Shown piece by piece: positions 23,169-32,415 of a stretch of 44,820 bases of DNA. The notes under the pieces were generated by a model, which saw only the letters and a list, made by a program, of their open reading frames with translations, did no database searches and was not told where the DNA came from. A program made the position numbers and the translations under genes. Location of the stretch: NCBI GenBank assembly GCA_029288315.1, contig JARIHL010000034.1:1-44820 (forward strand). The letters are read 5' to 3'. How positions within the stretch are numbered: position 1 is the stretch's first letter; every line of letters starts with the position of its first letter. Source of the stretch: Candidatus Saccharimonadota bacterium (GTDB taxonomy: Bacteria > Patescibacteriota > Saccharimonadia > Saccharimonadales > EFPC-124).

Positions 23169-24587
23169 CTATTGCTGAATGGTTTTAATCCGTCTTAGTA
23201 CCGTCTCTTTATCTAATACTTGCATCGTTTCAAATAACCCCGGCGCAACATTGCTGCCTGTAATGACGACGCGAATTAAACCAAAAAGTATACCTGGTTT
23301 CGTGCCAAGCTCATCTATGAGTTTACGGAGACGCTCTTCTAAATCAGTTTCGGAAAAGTTACTAGCCTCCAGAACGGCAAGGATTTTGGCTAGGAAAGTT
23401 TGGCGTTCGTTTTTGGTCAGTTTTTTAAGCTGTTTATTGTTGGTAAACAATTCTTCACGAACAACAGGTTCTTCAAAAAAAAACTTAGTTAGTTCGGGTA
23501 ACTCAGCCAAAAATTTGAGTCGTTCCTGTATGAGCGCCAGCACCTGTTTTTTATAATCCTCGTTTCTTGAAGCAGCGCTCGTTGGCCAGAAAGGTTGAGC
23601 ATGGTCATATAGTTCATCGAGGCTTAGCTGGCGAATGTGCGCGCCGTTCAGCCATAGCAAGCGGTGCTCATCAAAGATACCACCGCTTTTTTGTACTCGG
23701 CTGAGGTCAAATTTTTCAATTAGTTCTTGCAGTGTATATATTTCTTGCTCAGTACCATCATTCCAGCCAATAGTAGCCATAAAGTTAAGCAAAGCTTCGG
23801 GCAAAAAACCTTGCTTACAGTATTCTAAAAGGGGTTTTGCGCCATATCGTTTACTTAATTTGCGTTTGCCGGTTTCGTCCATAACCTGCGGCACAATGGC
23901 GTTGACTGGTGGTTTCCAGCCGAGTACTTCGTAGGCCGCCAAAAATTTTGGCACACTGCTAATAAATTCTTGACTACGGAGAACGTGCGTTATTTGCATA
24001 AGGTGGTCATCAACAATATGCGAAAAATTGTACGTTGGGAAACCATCGGCTTTGATAATAATATAGTCGTCAATCATCTCCGGGCCCATTTTGACGGTGC
24101 CCATGACGGCGTCATCCCAAGCCCAAGCCTTCGGCTCTAGCTTAATCCGTAGTGGTTGCGAGCCGTCCCATTGGGGAGGATTGCTCGGCCGATGATCACG
24201 GAACAAAAACGGCCGTTTCTCGGCTTGCGCTTGCTCTCGGAGTGCTTGCAACTCCGCCTGACTATAAGGATCAGCGTATGCTATACCCTTTTCTATGAGT
24301 GTCAGAGCATATTGCTTGTAGGTTTCTAATCGTTGAGATTGTATGTAGGGATTAAAAGGTCCGCCAATGTCTGGCCCTTCATCCCAATCAAGGCCAAGCC
24401 AGCGCAGTGTTTCCTTGATGTTCTCGGTACCACCAACGACTTCTCGTTTTTGGTCGGTATCTTCAATACGCAGTAAAAATTGACCTTGATGCTTTTTGGC
24501 TAAGAGCCACGAGAAGAGAGCCGTACGGACTGTGCCACAGTGCAAGGCGCCAGTTGGGCTGGGGGCGAATCTTGTTCGTACAATCAT
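23169..24587 (-). CDS. gltX: Glutamyl-tRNA synthetase
   Basis: A 472-aa class I synthetase charging tRNA with glutamate. The N-terminus RTRFAPSPTGALHCGTVRTALFSW holds the HIGH-type motif (HCGT), and KLSKRYG is the KMSKS-type motif. The C-terminal anticodon-binding region is present and length is normal. Whether it is discriminating is not clear. A GATACT box lies 14 nt before the ATG with no Shine-Dalgarno site. Confidence 0.97.
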   Translation of the reverse strand: MIVRTRFAPSPTGALHCGTVRTALFSWLLAKKHQGQFLLRIEDTDQKREVVGGTENIKETLRWLGLDWDEGPDIGGPFNPYIQSQRLETYKQYALTLIEKGIAYADPYSQAELQALREQAQAEKRPFLFRDHRPSNPPQWDGSQPLRIKLEPKAWAWDDAVMGTVKMGPEMIDDYIIIKADGFPTYNFSHIVDDHLMQITHVLRSQEFISSVPKFLAAYEVLGWKPPVNAIVPQVMDETGKRKLSKRYGAKPLLEYCKQGFLPEALLNFMATIGWNDGTEQEIYTLQELIEKFDLSRVQKSGGIFDEHRLLWLNGAHIRQLSLDELYDHAQPFWPTSAASRNEDYKKQVLALIQERLKFLAELPELTKFFFEEPVVREELFTNNKQLKKLTKNERQTFLAKILAVLEASNFSETDLEERLRKLIDELGTKPGILFGLIRVVITGSNVAPGLFETMQVLDKETVLRRIKTIQQ

Positions 24588-24663
24588 AATTAATGGCCAG
24601 TATCACTTGAAATGCGCAAATATGCAAGCTTAAGACGCATGACCTGCCCATGGCAATACCTAC

Positions 24664-25728
24664 TTAAAGACTGGTGGCTAAACGTAGAATTTGCTCACTG
24701 CTGAGCTGGGCATTGCCTTCAACGCTGTAGAGCAATCCGCCATTCACCCAAGCGGCCTTATTGTCGAATGAAAAAATAGTCAGGCCTTGCTCTTGATAGG
24801 TTAGATAATTTTCCGTTTGTTTATTAACATAATTATCTAGTACGGCCTGGCTATCCCAATGAGAGCTTTTTTGCTTGAGCGTAAAACCATTGGTGTTAGT
24901 ATTTGACTTAAAATTGATACTTACTTCGCCAGGTGCGTACGTAATTGGGCCTTGAAAACTATAGCCATCAGGCTTATAGCTGGGGAAGTTGGCGGTTATG
25001 CCAGCTCGAGTTGCCGCCACTCGCATCGAAATGTTTGGTAAATTAATAAATGTTAGGTAGCCACCCAAGAGAAGGATTGCCAGTGAGCTAGTGAGGACAG
25101 TGGTTAATTTTGGCCGGCGCTGGAAAAGATGAGGGCGTTCTTTTTTTTGCTTTTGTTCGGCTGTTTCAACCTCGGCTAAGCGTTCTTTGATGAGTAATTC
25201 CTTCAGCTCTTTTGAGCTGCGTGTGGGCGCTCCAGTTGGTTGAGTGGATGTATCGTTTTTTCTTAACATCTTAGTAACAAGAGGGTGAGCTGCAGGCTTA
25301 GTGCTTTCAGTATGAGTAGGAATCGATGGTTCAATGGTTGTCGCAGTAAAATCTGGGCCGAAGCGGCTAATAACAGGACTTTTGTGATGAATAGGTTGTG
25401 TAGGACGGCCAATAGCTGGCCGTTTTAAAGCAGCTCGGTGTAACGTTTGAGATCTCTGTGGTTGCTGATGCACTGCGTTCGAAGGCGCCTGGTGATTGGT
25501 TTTTTGCTGTTGCTCTTCAGAGCGTAGCGTAGAGTGAGCTTCAGATAAGACGGGCTTTTTAATAGGAGCAATATCACTAAATGTCCGATGCGATGTATCG
25601 GATTTTTGTGTATACGATTCGGGCGCGGATGCAATTGGCCTGGTCGTTTGAGCTTGCTGGGTAACAGGCATACCGGTAACTGCGTCGTACAGACGACCGT
25701 TAATCGTTATAACGTTTTTACCTTTCAT
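24664..25728 (-). CDS. Single-pass membrane protein with disordered N-terminus and DUF4367-like C-terminus
   Basis: A 354-aa protein from the ATG at 25728 (MKGKNVITINGRLYDAVTG). Residues to ~200 are disordered, rich in Gln, Ser, Thr, Pro and His. A membrane helix (TVLTSSLAILLLGGYLTF) follows, then an exported domain of ~150 aa ending FDNKAAWVNGGLLYSVEGNAQLSSEQILRLA, which resembles DUF4367. Divergent from the PEGA protein gene. Confidence 0.8.
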   Translation of the reverse strand: MKGKNVITINGRLYDAVTGMPVTQQAQTTRPIASAPESYTQKSDTSHRTFSDIAPIKKPVLSEAHSTLRSEEQQQKTNHQAPSNAVHQQPQRSQTLHRAALKRPAIGRPTQPIHHKSPVISRFGPDFTATTIEPSIPTHTESTKPAAHPLVTKMLRKNDTSTQPTGAPTRSSKELKELLIKERLAEVETAEQKQKKERPHLFQRRPKLTTVLTSSLAILLLGGYLTFINLPNISMRVAATRAGITANFPSYKPDGYSFQGPITYAPGEVSINFKSNTNTNGFTLKQKSSHWDSQAVLDNYVNKQTENYLTYQEQGLTIFSFDNKAAWVNGGLLYSVEGNAQLSSEQILRLATSL

Positions 25729-25891
25729 GTGATATTGTTTACCCCCACGCATTGGTGTTTGTTGCTTTTTGGCGTAACTGATTTATATAGTACGAATATT
25801 CATCTTTTTAGGCAAGTATTTTGTTTATGGTTGCTCGGTAGTCATATAGTGTTAGCTTCTATTCGTGCTATGCTGTTAGTTAGAATTTGCT

Positions 25892-27364
25892 ATGTTTGAT
25901 ATTGATTTTTCTTCTAAGCGCGCCAAAATAGCACTCCGCTTTTTTACGTATGGCGTTATGACTATCAGTACAATTGTTATTTCTGTTGTGTTGATTTTTT
26001 TCGCCTTGGGCTATCGATTGGATCGCAACCTTAACTTTACGCAGGGTGGATTGGTTCAATTTCGTTCATTCCCCGAAGGGGCTGAAGTGACGGTCAACGA
26101 TCGAAAACAAAACTTTAAAACACCTGGCAAGATCAATTTAGCCGCTGGTCAACACACTGCCTCAATGGCACTTGAAGGTTATCGTCCGTGGAGCAAAGCG
26201 TTTACATTGGAGCCCGGTCAGCTGGTATGGCTTAATTATGCGCGTTTTATCCCTAATACAGTTGTCACGTCTAATGTGCGGAACTTTTCTACTATAGTGG
26301 CTTCTTTGGTTTCACCTGACCGTCATTGGTTGTGGCTACAAACTAAAGCCGATGTGCCTGAGTTCATGCTGGCCGATATAAGCAATGAGAAAGACCCCAA
26401 GTTTACCGCATTTGAGCTACCTGAAACGGCAATTACGAAAAAGGATGGTCACTATGGCACCTTTGAAATTATTGAATGGGATCTGAAATCACAGTACGTA
26501 CTTATTAAGCATCATTATGGCGATATGAACGAATTTCTGCGCGTTGACCGTTCAAAACCAGCTGAGGCCATCAATATAACTCGTGTATTTGGCCTCAATA
26601 TTTCTGAAGCTCACTTTTCTGGCAGTAATGCTAATATCGTGTTTGTTAATACTGATGGTATTCTGCGACGGTTCGATATAGGCAACACAAGCGCTTCTGG
26701 CGCGCTTGTCAACGAGGTAAAGCAATTTGTTGTCTACGGAGATAACTCGATCGCATTTACAGGCTTGCAAGCTTCACCCGATAACCCTGCGCTCAAACAG
26801 CAGATTGTTGGCGTACATCGTGGAGACAAAATAACGACGATACGCACACTGCCAACCGACAAACAGGTTGTGTTTGCCTATAGTGAATATGATGACCATG
26901 ATTACCTGGCAATTGGTACCGCCGACAGTTCAAAGATTGAAGTCATCCGTGATCCGCGCGCCGATGGGGCTGAAGACACGAATACTGTTTTTGCCCAGTT
27001 CGACTTAGGTGCGACCCCGCAATGGTTAAGTTTTAGTAATAATGGCCGGATGCTGGTTGCTCAGCGCAATAATGCGTTTGCTACCTACGATCTTGAAGAA
27101 GCACGAGCTTATCAGTTTACATTAGATTTTGGTGCCAATATCACTACGAAGTTGCGTTGGCTTGATGACTTTTATCTTTGGAGTGATGCTGCGGGTAAAT
27201 TGCGCATCGTGGAATTTTACGGCAAGAACGATCGCGAGATTACCAGTGTACAACCCGGCTTTGGTGTAACCTTAAGTGTTAACGGTAAGCGTCTTTTTAG
27301 TGTCAGTAAAGCAGCCGACGGTCAATTTAGTTTGCAAACGTCAAGGCTAACTCTACAAGATTAA
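25892..27364 (+). CDS. Membrane-anchored PEGA-domain protein with beta-propeller-like body
   Basis: A 490-aa protein with one N-terminal membrane helix (about residues 20-44), a PEGA domain (about 50-110: VQFRSFPEGAEVTVNDRKQNFKTPGKINLAAG, then YRPWSK) and ~370 residues of repeated beta segments likely to fold as a propeller. PEGA domains are usually extracellular and envelope-related. A TAGAAT box ends 5 nt before the ATG with no Shine-Dalgarno site, so the mRNA should be leaderless. Confidence 0.88.
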   Translation: MFDIDFSSKRAKIALRFFTYGVMTISTIVISVVLIFFALGYRLDRNLNFTQGGLVQFRSFPEGAEVTVNDRKQNFKTPGKINLAAGQHTASMALEGYRPWSKAFTLEPGQLVWLNYARFIPNTVVTSNVRNFSTIVASLVSPDRHWLWLQTKADVPEFMLADISNEKDPKFTAFELPETAITKKDGHYGTFEIIEWDLKSQYVLIKHHYGDMNEFLRVDRSKPAEAINITRVFGLNISEAHFSGSNANIVFVNTDGILRRFDIGNTSASGALVNEVKQFVVYGDNSIAFTGLQASPDNPALKQQIVGVHRGDKITTIRTLPTDKQVVFAYSEYDDHDYLAIGTADSSKIEVIRDPRADGAEDTNTVFAQFDLGATPQWLSFSNNGRMLVAQRNNAFATYDLEEARAYQFTLDFGANITTKLRWLDDFYLWSDAAGKLRIVEFYGKNDREITSVQPGFGVTLSVNGKRLFSVSKAADGQFSLQTSRLTLQD

Positions 27365-27374
27365 CCACCCATTA

Positions 27375-27479
27375 CTGCACTACCCTTACTCCCTCTATCA
27401 AACGCCGCCTTTCCGGCGGTGTTACCTGACCTGTTTGATCAGGTAACACGGTTTGATAGAGGGAGTAAGGGTAGTGCAG
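27375..27479. repeat. Palindromic element, double-hairpin core, copy 3
   Basis: Outer arms 27375-27403 and 27451-27479 pair perfectly (ends CTGCACT/AGTGCAG). The core order is reversed relative to copy 2 (GCCGCC hairpin first). It is flanked by the 9-bp repeats CACCCATTA (27366-27374) and TACCCATTA (27480-27488), matching at 8 of 9, which looks like a target-site duplication. It lies between the PEGA gene and the promoter at 27490, 10 bp from its -35 box. Confidence 0.95.
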
Positions 27480-27489
27480 TACCCATTAA

Positions 27490-27518
27490 TTGTAGATAAG
27501 TTTTATACATTATATAAT
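27490..27518 (+). promoter_or_regulatory. Promoter for the 27558 gene
   Basis: TTGTAG (27490-27495), a 17-bp spacer and a perfect TATAAT (27513-27518). Confidence 0.75.
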
Positions 27519-27557
27519 ATGTAAGCCCGATGTCCAGGATAAGCAAAGGACTATAAA

Positions 27558-28268
27558 ATGGCTACATCAGGTTACCAACTCCAGCCTACTGAAATTGCAT
27601 GGCTTGAACAGGCCGAAGGACGGCTGGCTGCCAGCGCAACTAAACAGTTGGATAGCGAAACAAACGATGAGCTTGCTTTGCTCAGAACGCTCATCAGTCA
27701 ACGCGCGGTAGGCGCAGCAGATCGTCTCGGTTTCATAGATATTCTTTACATGAGACGAAAGGAACTTTTTGCCAATTGGGCAAAAACTGTGCAGGAAGAA
27801 GCTGAGCTTATTGAAAACTTCTTTAAGCACCTCTTTTTATTTCAATGGGAGACGCTTGCTTCGTCCGAAGAGCTCTATGACCCAACCCAGATTTGGGGAG
27901 GTTTTAACCTGACGGAAGCAGAAATAAGGCTGGTGATTAATTGCGCTGGTAAAGAAGGAGTATTTGTAGAGAATGCTGCTTCATTGAGGAAAGATAGCCA
28001 GCTAATATTTGTCACTGAAAATGGGAGCATCGGCCTACGCATTGTCCGAATACAGACGGGCGCCTACCTGTCAGAAAGACTGCCAGGTGGTCCTCCGGCC
28101 AGGATATTCGAAGGTGTGATTATGGAATCATCTTCGCAGCGAGAGCCTGGTAATGATGGAATCTTCGGTGCGTTGTTCACAAATGGAATAGCTTACTTTG
28201 TGGACGATTACCCCTATTCAGGCCTCACAGACCGGCGTATACGAGCTATGTTGGCTCAGCGATCTTAA
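27558..28268 (+). CDS. Unknown soluble protein, 236 aa
   Basis: The N-terminal ~110 residues are helical and charged (IAWLEQAEGRLAASATKQLD; LRTLISQRAVGAADRLGFIDILYMRRKELFANWAKTVQEEAELIENFF). The C-terminal half is beta-rich (SQLIFVTENGSIGLRIVRIQTGAYLSERLPG). There is no signal or membrane helix and no family recognised. AAAGGA precedes the ATG. A one-gene cassette with promoter 27490-27518 and terminator 28307-28350. Confidence 0.82.
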   Translation: MATSGYQLQPTEIAWLEQAEGRLAASATKQLDSETNDELALLRTLISQRAVGAADRLGFIDILYMRRKELFANWAKTVQEEAELIENFFKHLFLFQWETLASSEELYDPTQIWGGFNLTEAEIRLVINCAGKEGVFVENAASLRKDSQLIFVTENGSIGLRIVRIQTGAYLSERLPGGPPARIFEGVIMESSSQREPGNDGIFGALFTNGIAYFVDDYPYSGLTDRRIRAMLAQRS

Positions 28269-28306
28269 AGCGAGCAGCCGTCTCGTCAATGGTCGCGAAC
28301 CCGCTT

Positions 28307-28350
28307 GGCCTAGTGCCAGTACGCCGCCTCGTACTGACACTAGGCCTTTT
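28307..28350. terminator. Strong hairpin terminator between convergent genes
   Basis: GGCCTAGTG-C-CAGTACG (28307-28323) pairs with CGTACTG-A-CACTAGGCC (28330-28346), followed by TTTT. It ends the plus-strand cassette and faces the sortase gene end. Confidence 0.82.
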
Positions 28351-28366
28351 AATTTTGATGAACTCC

Positions 28367-29587
28367 TTAGAAAAAGAAATCTCTAATGCGATCCAACAGA
28401 GATGGTGCATAGCCTGGGAGTAATTGTGGGTCAGCGCTTGCGGGTTCATTGACCGTTGGTTGGATAGCAGCAGCGGGATCAGGGCTGATCTGTTCGGCGT
28501 ACACGAGTAAACGCTTCAGCGCCGTACCTGGTGGTGTACAGGTGACAAGTGTCAGCATTGGTTTACCATTATTGAGATGTAAGGCACTGAATTCACTCGG
28601 TGTGATGATTTTTTTATCAGTAACACGATAGATATAACGTTTGCCTTCATAATGCATATAAATAACGTCCCCTGCCTGCATTCGGTCCAGCAGAACAAAG
28701 GCGAATTTATAATCACCTGGTTCAAAAATATCGTTACTTGAATGGCCTAGAATCACCGTGTTGCCTACTTGTCCAGGAAAACTGTTAGCGCCCGGCAGTT
28801 TGTAGTGAACCACGCCTTTTTTAAGCCCTTCCTGCACTGGCGCATCTTCAAGCGAGTTGATGTTATATACGACACGAATATTAACATTAATTTTTGGAAT
28901 AATAAGTTTAGGCTCAGGCCCTACGTTAACATTGCTTGTTGGATCAACTAAAACAGTGTCATTCTCTTTCACCACTGAGCCAGGGCTAACATAAGCTCTT
29001 ACTTGGGCGAAGAAAAGGCGATTATATTGCAAAAAGAAAAAAAGTAGGCCCACGACTAGCGCACTCACAATTGGCATGAAATGGTGGCTTCCTCGAACTT
29101 TATTGGCGCGATCTTTAACTTTATTGAGCAAATCTTCTTTCAGTTCGATAACGTGGGATCTTCTAACCATTGCTGGATCGTTCCCCGCAATAACTACTGG
29201 CTCGATTGGAGCTTGACCAGGAATGTGAGCGGCCTGTTTGGCTTTTTCTGCGATTTGTTGGCGTTGAATATGCAATTGTTGCAGATAGTATCGTTGATAG
29301 TACTGTTGGTAATAGTACTGCCAGGCAGCGTGGTATTGCTGCGCATTATACTGCCCATTTGACTGGCTGTAAGTGCGATCATAGGCGCCATGTACTGTAC
29401 TTGCTTGATCACTTTTGAGTTGGTTAGGCGGATTTGTTTCGTAAATGGCCTCGATTTTGTCACGTATAATATGCGAAGCGGTGTCGCGCTCCGGTGTAGT
29501 GGGAATTTGTGCCTGCCGCTGGGGCACCTGCAGGTCACGTTGAGGCTGATTCCCGCTTAGGGGAGTGGGGTGTTCTTCTGGGTTCAT
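28367..29587 (-). CDS. Sortase, class E-like, with long disordered N-terminus
   Basis: A 406-aa protein if started at the ATG at 29587 (an in-frame TTG at 29617 is possible). A ~180-residue Gln/Tyr-rich cytoplasmic region precedes one membrane helix (HFMPIVSALVVGLLFFFLQ). The extracellular sortase domain has the catalytic His in GHSSN, Cys in TLVTCTPPG and Arg in LKRLLVYA. It would anchor surface proteins by transpeptidation. No substrate gene with a sorting motif was recognised here. A TATAAT box lies at the end of the tRNA-side gap. Confidence 0.9.
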   Translation of the reverse strand: MNPEEHPTPLSGNQPQRDLQVPQRQAQIPTTPERDTASHIIRDKIEAIYETNPPNQLKSDQASTVHGAYDRTYSQSNGQYNAQQYHAAWQYYYQQYYQRYYLQQLHIQRQQIAEKAKQAAHIPGQAPIEPVVIAGNDPAMVRRSHVIELKEDLLNKVKDRANKVRGSHHFMPIVSALVVGLLFFFLQYNRLFFAQVRAYVSPGSVVKENDTVLVDPTSNVNVGPEPKLIIPKINVNIRVVYNINSLEDAPVQEGLKKGVVHYKLPGANSFPGQVGNTVILGHSSNDIFEPGDYKFAFVLLDRMQAGDVIYMHYEGKRYIYRVTDKKIITPSEFSALHLNNGKPMLTLVTCTPPGTALKRLLVYAEQISPDPAAAIQPTVNEPASADPQLLPGYAPSLLDRIRDFFF

Positions 29588-29682
29588 AATGCGTGGCTTA
29601 AGGATGTAGGCATCCAAAACTCTCTAAAGTATTATATAATCTTATAGGTCAAAGAAACAATTTTCGTTAAGAAACAGTATTT

Positions 29683-29769
29683 GGGCGAGTGGCGGAATTG
29701 GTAGACGCGCTAGACTCAAAATCTGGTGTCCATTCGGATGTGAGGGTTCGAGTCCCTCCTCGCCCACCA
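29683..29769 (+). tRNA. tRNA-Leu (CAA)
   Basis: An 87-nt tRNA with acceptor GGGCGAG/CTCGCCC, a long variable arm typical of leucine tRNA, anticodon loop CTCAAAA (anticodon CAA), T-loop GGTTCGAGTCC and encoded CCA. Confidence 0.95.
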
Positions 29770-29805
29770 AAGAAAAAAGTAGCTTTAATGGCTACTTTTT
29801 TCTTT
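29769..29805 (+). terminator. Terminator of tRNA-Leu
   Basis: A 15-bp stem (29769-29783 with 29791-29805) whose 3' arm contains the T-tract, immediately after the tRNA. Confidence 0.85.
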
Positions 29806-29831
29806 GGTCAGCTAAGATATGTTGAGATACT

Positions 29832-29935
29832 TGCACCACCTCTCATTCCTCTGTCAAACCGTGTTACCTGATCAAACAGATCAGGTAACACCGCCGGGAA
29901 GGCGGCGTTTGACAGAGGAATGAGAGGTGGTCCAG
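29832..29935. repeat. Palindromic element, double-hairpin core, copy 4
   Basis: Arms pair over 25 bp (29835-29859 with 29907-29931), with two mismatches at the outer tip. The core matches copy 2 (hairpin GTGTTACCTGATC first). It sits between the tRNA-Leu terminator and the promoter at 29946, 10 bp from its -35 box. No clear direct repeat at the edges. Confidence 0.93.
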
Positions 29936-29945
29936 ACTCAATAGA

Positions 29946-29974
29946 TTGCATTAATATCAATTTTATGTTAATAT
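29946..29974 (+). promoter_or_regulatory. Promoter for the 30010 gene
   Basis: TTGCAT (29946-29951), a 17-bp spacer and TAATAT (29969-29974). Confidence 0.65.
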
Positions 29975-30009
29975 ATGTATACCTTGTCCATTCAAAATTG
30001 GAGGAAAGT

Positions 30010-30360
30010 ATGCAGCAATCAAAAGCTACGCTCGAGATTGTGCAAGTGCCGAGTTTGCTACGGCTGCGCTGGGTGTGGCTTCTCACTAAGACTGGTTACA
30101 CGCCAAAAGTGACGGTTACGACTGTGCCTGATGCGCAAGGCCGTATCCTGAAGATCAGCTATCGTGTGTTTTATACGTTTTGGATGGGAGAATTTACCAG
30201 GCGCGCGTTCTACGGTTTTCCGGTAGCAGTCTATACTGCTGACGGGGATTGCCTTGCAAAAGGTAAATGCTGGAATCGCGTGGCTTGCGATCAGGTTGAA
30301 TGTAACACCACTACTGATCGTGGCCACATTGAATTTCATCCATCCAACCCCAGCTACTGA
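30010..30360 (+). CDS. Unknown small protein, 116 aa
   Basis: The ATG at 30010 has GGAGG about 5 nt upstream. The protein looks soluble and beta-rich with many aromatic and basic residues (LLRLRWVWLLTKTGYTPKVTV; ISYRVFYTFWMGEFTRRAFYGF) and three cysteines near the C-terminus. Family unknown. A one-gene cassette with its own promoter and two tandem terminators; GC-rich compared with its neighbours. Confidence 0.78.
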   Translation: MQQSKATLEIVQVPSLLRLRWVWLLTKTGYTPKVTVTTVPDAQGRILKISYRVFYTFWMGEFTRRAFYGFPVAVYTADGDCLAKGKCWNRVACDQVECNTTTDRGHIEFHPSNPSY

Positions 30361-30373
30361 AGATAAGGCGGAA

Positions 30374-30446
30374 GATCGTACCCTCACGCTTTTTATGGCG
30401 TGAGGGTACGATCGGCCTGACAGCTCTATTAGCTGGCAGGCTTTTT
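30374..30446 (+). terminator. Two tandem hairpin terminators
   Basis: The first is a perfect 16-bp stem (30374-30389 with 30398-30413). The second (GCCTGACAGC, 30415-30424, with GCTGGCAGGC, 30432-30441) is followed by TTTTT. Confidence 0.85.
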
Positions 30447-30475
30447 GATAACACAACCTCTTTATAAACCTTCGT

Positions 30476-31420
30476 CTAATTCACCACTTCTTCCAGTAGC
30501 TCACTAGCGTATCCATTATAGGGCCGAACATAGTATGCACCTTGGAGTGCTTTAAATACATCATTAAGAAGCTTACGCCCACTCTGCTGATAAGGGCTGA
30601 GAGCAGTGTAGATATTGCCTGCGTTAAGGCCAAGGTCTTCGTGGACGTCGATCAAAATGATCTGGGTGGTATCATACCGCTCTAGATCCTCTGTAGTCAC
30701 CCGCCCTTTAAGTTGAAGCGCTTCTACATTGGCAAGCCATAGGTCTGCATGTTCGTCTGTATGTAACTGGCTTATAATGAGGTCGTGTGAAAGCTGTTGG
30801 TTATATTCTCCATTTTCAGTCCGAGGAGTTGTTGGTAATGCAATGAGGCTGTCGGCAGAGTTATGTATGGCTATGATAGATGCTAGTTCATACGCAAATC
30901 CAATACCAAGCTCGAACATACGGCCATGGCTACGTTTTAGAAGGCCTTGCGTATACTTTGCAAGTTGCGCAAGGCGTTTGCTTGTTTCCGCAGAGGTTTG
31001 GGTGGTTATTTCGCCACAGATTATATCTCTATAGACATCTAAAAAAAGCCCATTTAATTGTGTGCGGAGTAGATCGGTTTGATCTTGTGGGTGTCTCCAA
31101 CCTCTATCGAGCTCTTGCCAAAAGCCACGTTCAGCTTGCGCGTAAAGCTCGGCCGACCAATCAAGCCAAGCCAGATATTCATCAAGCTCTTCAAGAGTCG
31201 GACGTGGCCCCGTTACAAACGCCTCAGTAATAGCCGAAGCAGCAATTGCTATATCGGTCGGACGGTCAGAACAGCTCATTTCTTGAGCAATATCAATCAA
31301 GGTAGCAGGCTCAACAAACCCAAAGCGTTTGTCTAACTGCAGGTAGCCTGTCCGCACTTGAGAAAGCTCTTGTTCAATCTCATAATTAGACACATTTTCT
31401 GAAATCTGTTCTACTAGCAT
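30476..31420 (-). CDS. Unknown helical protein, 314 aa
   Basis: A soluble, mainly helical protein rich in Leu, Glu and Asp without signal or membrane segments. It includes a tract GRMFELGIGFAYELASIIAIHNSADSL and a beta-prone part (DTTQIILIDVHEDLGL). No family recognised. A TATAAT box lies 13 nt before the ATG and no Shine-Dalgarno site is seen, as for other apparently native genes here. Confidence 0.8.
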   Translation of the reverse strand: MLVEQISENVSNYEIEQELSQVRTGYLQLDKRFGFVEPATLIDIAQEMSCSDRPTDIAIAASAITEAFVTGPRPTLEELDEYLAWLDWSAELYAQAERGFWQELDRGWRHPQDQTDLLRTQLNGLFLDVYRDIICGEITTQTSAETSKRLAQLAKYTQGLLKRSHGRMFELGIGFAYELASIIAIHNSADSLIALPTTPRTENGEYNQQLSHDLIISQLHTDEHADLWLANVEALQLKGRVTTEDLERYDTTQIILIDVHEDLGLNAGNIYTALSPYQQSGRKLLNDVFKALQGAYYVRPYNGYASELLEEVVN

Positions 31421-31483
31421 AAGCTAGCAAATTATTATACAATTTCTCAACCTTTTTGTTAAGAGGCGTATAAGAGGTGTAGA

Positions 31484-32269
31484 CTACACTAGCGCGGCCG
31501 TGAGGGCTTCAAATAATTTTGATTGGTGCTGCAGCGCATAAACTGCCGCTTTTGTAGCGACGCTTCCGCGCCAAATAATGAGCGGGTCATTCCAGGGTGT
31601 ACTACTAACACTTCCGTTATTGGCAACAAGGAGTTGATTCTGATGAAACACCATCAAAGTACATGGATAAGTGATAGTAAATTTATGCAATGTTTCTACG
31701 AGAGTACTCAGTTGCATACTGAACAAGATAGTTTTAGGATAGTACACTGCCTGAAAAATTTTTTGTAATTGAGCCAGCGTGACTACGAGTATGGTACGCG
31801 GGCGTTGGAGCAATTGAGGAATGTTGGCCCGAAGCAGGTCGGTTGCATCACGTGTTATGACAGTAAGTTTATTGCTTTTTGTCAGCAAGGTTTCGAGTGT
31901 GATGGCAGTTTCGCTGTTGCGGCCAGTATCGCCGATTAGCAGTAAACAATCCGCCCATGTTAAGCCGGCTTCTGCAATTGGCAGTGCATCTTTGCTTATG
32001 CCCCCAGAAGTATTACTCGGCGCAAAGAGGCAATCAAGAGCTAATTTATCAACAACCGGCTTTAGAGCATCCGGTAACAACACTTTGCAGGCACCAACCC
32101 CAGCCGCTAATGCATCATTATAGGCCTCGGCAACCGCTGCAAAACCCATCTTATTACCACCGATGATAAGTAATTTGCCAGCAAGGTTTTTTTGCTCGGG
32201 CTTTTGCCATTCGATATTAGGAAATAATGGCTGCTGAGTTGTTTGTTTATGCCAAAATTCAAAATTCAT
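31484..32269 (-). CDS. NnrD-like (YjeF C-terminal) carbohydrate-kinase-fold protein, possibly divergent
   Basis: A 261-aa protein resembling ADP/ATP-dependent NAD(P)H-hydrate dehydratase: GKLLIIGGNKMGFAAVAEAYNDALAAGVGACKVLLPDAL and CLLLIGDTGRNSETA match the N-terminal half. The usual C-terminal GTGDxLxG anion-hole/catalytic motif is not visible; the region reads WNDPLIIWRGSVATKAAVY. The repair partner NnrE is not in this window. It may be a degenerate enzyme or have another role. Confidence 0.75.
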   Translation of the reverse strand: MNFEFWHKQTTQQPLFPNIEWQKPEQKNLAGKLLIIGGNKMGFAAVAEAYNDALAAGVGACKVLLPDALKPVVDKLALDCLFAPSNTSGGISKDALPIAEAGLTWADCLLLIGDTGRNSETAITLETLLTKSNKLTVITRDATDLLRANIPQLLQRPRTILVVTLAQLQKIFQAVYYPKTILFSMQLSTLVETLHKFTITYPCTLMVFHQNQLLVANNGSVSSTPWNDPLIIWRGSVATKAAVYALQHQSKLFEALTAALV

Positions 32270-32415
32270 TGGGAGTAACTCATAAGTAACAGCTTAGATT
32301 GTTGCACACAGCTTATTATAGTACTTTTTAGTAACTGATAGTTTGTTCAATTTAAAATATTATGATTATATGTCAATGGCAGTCCGTACGTATAGCATCT
32401 GGGAAAGGTCAAGAT

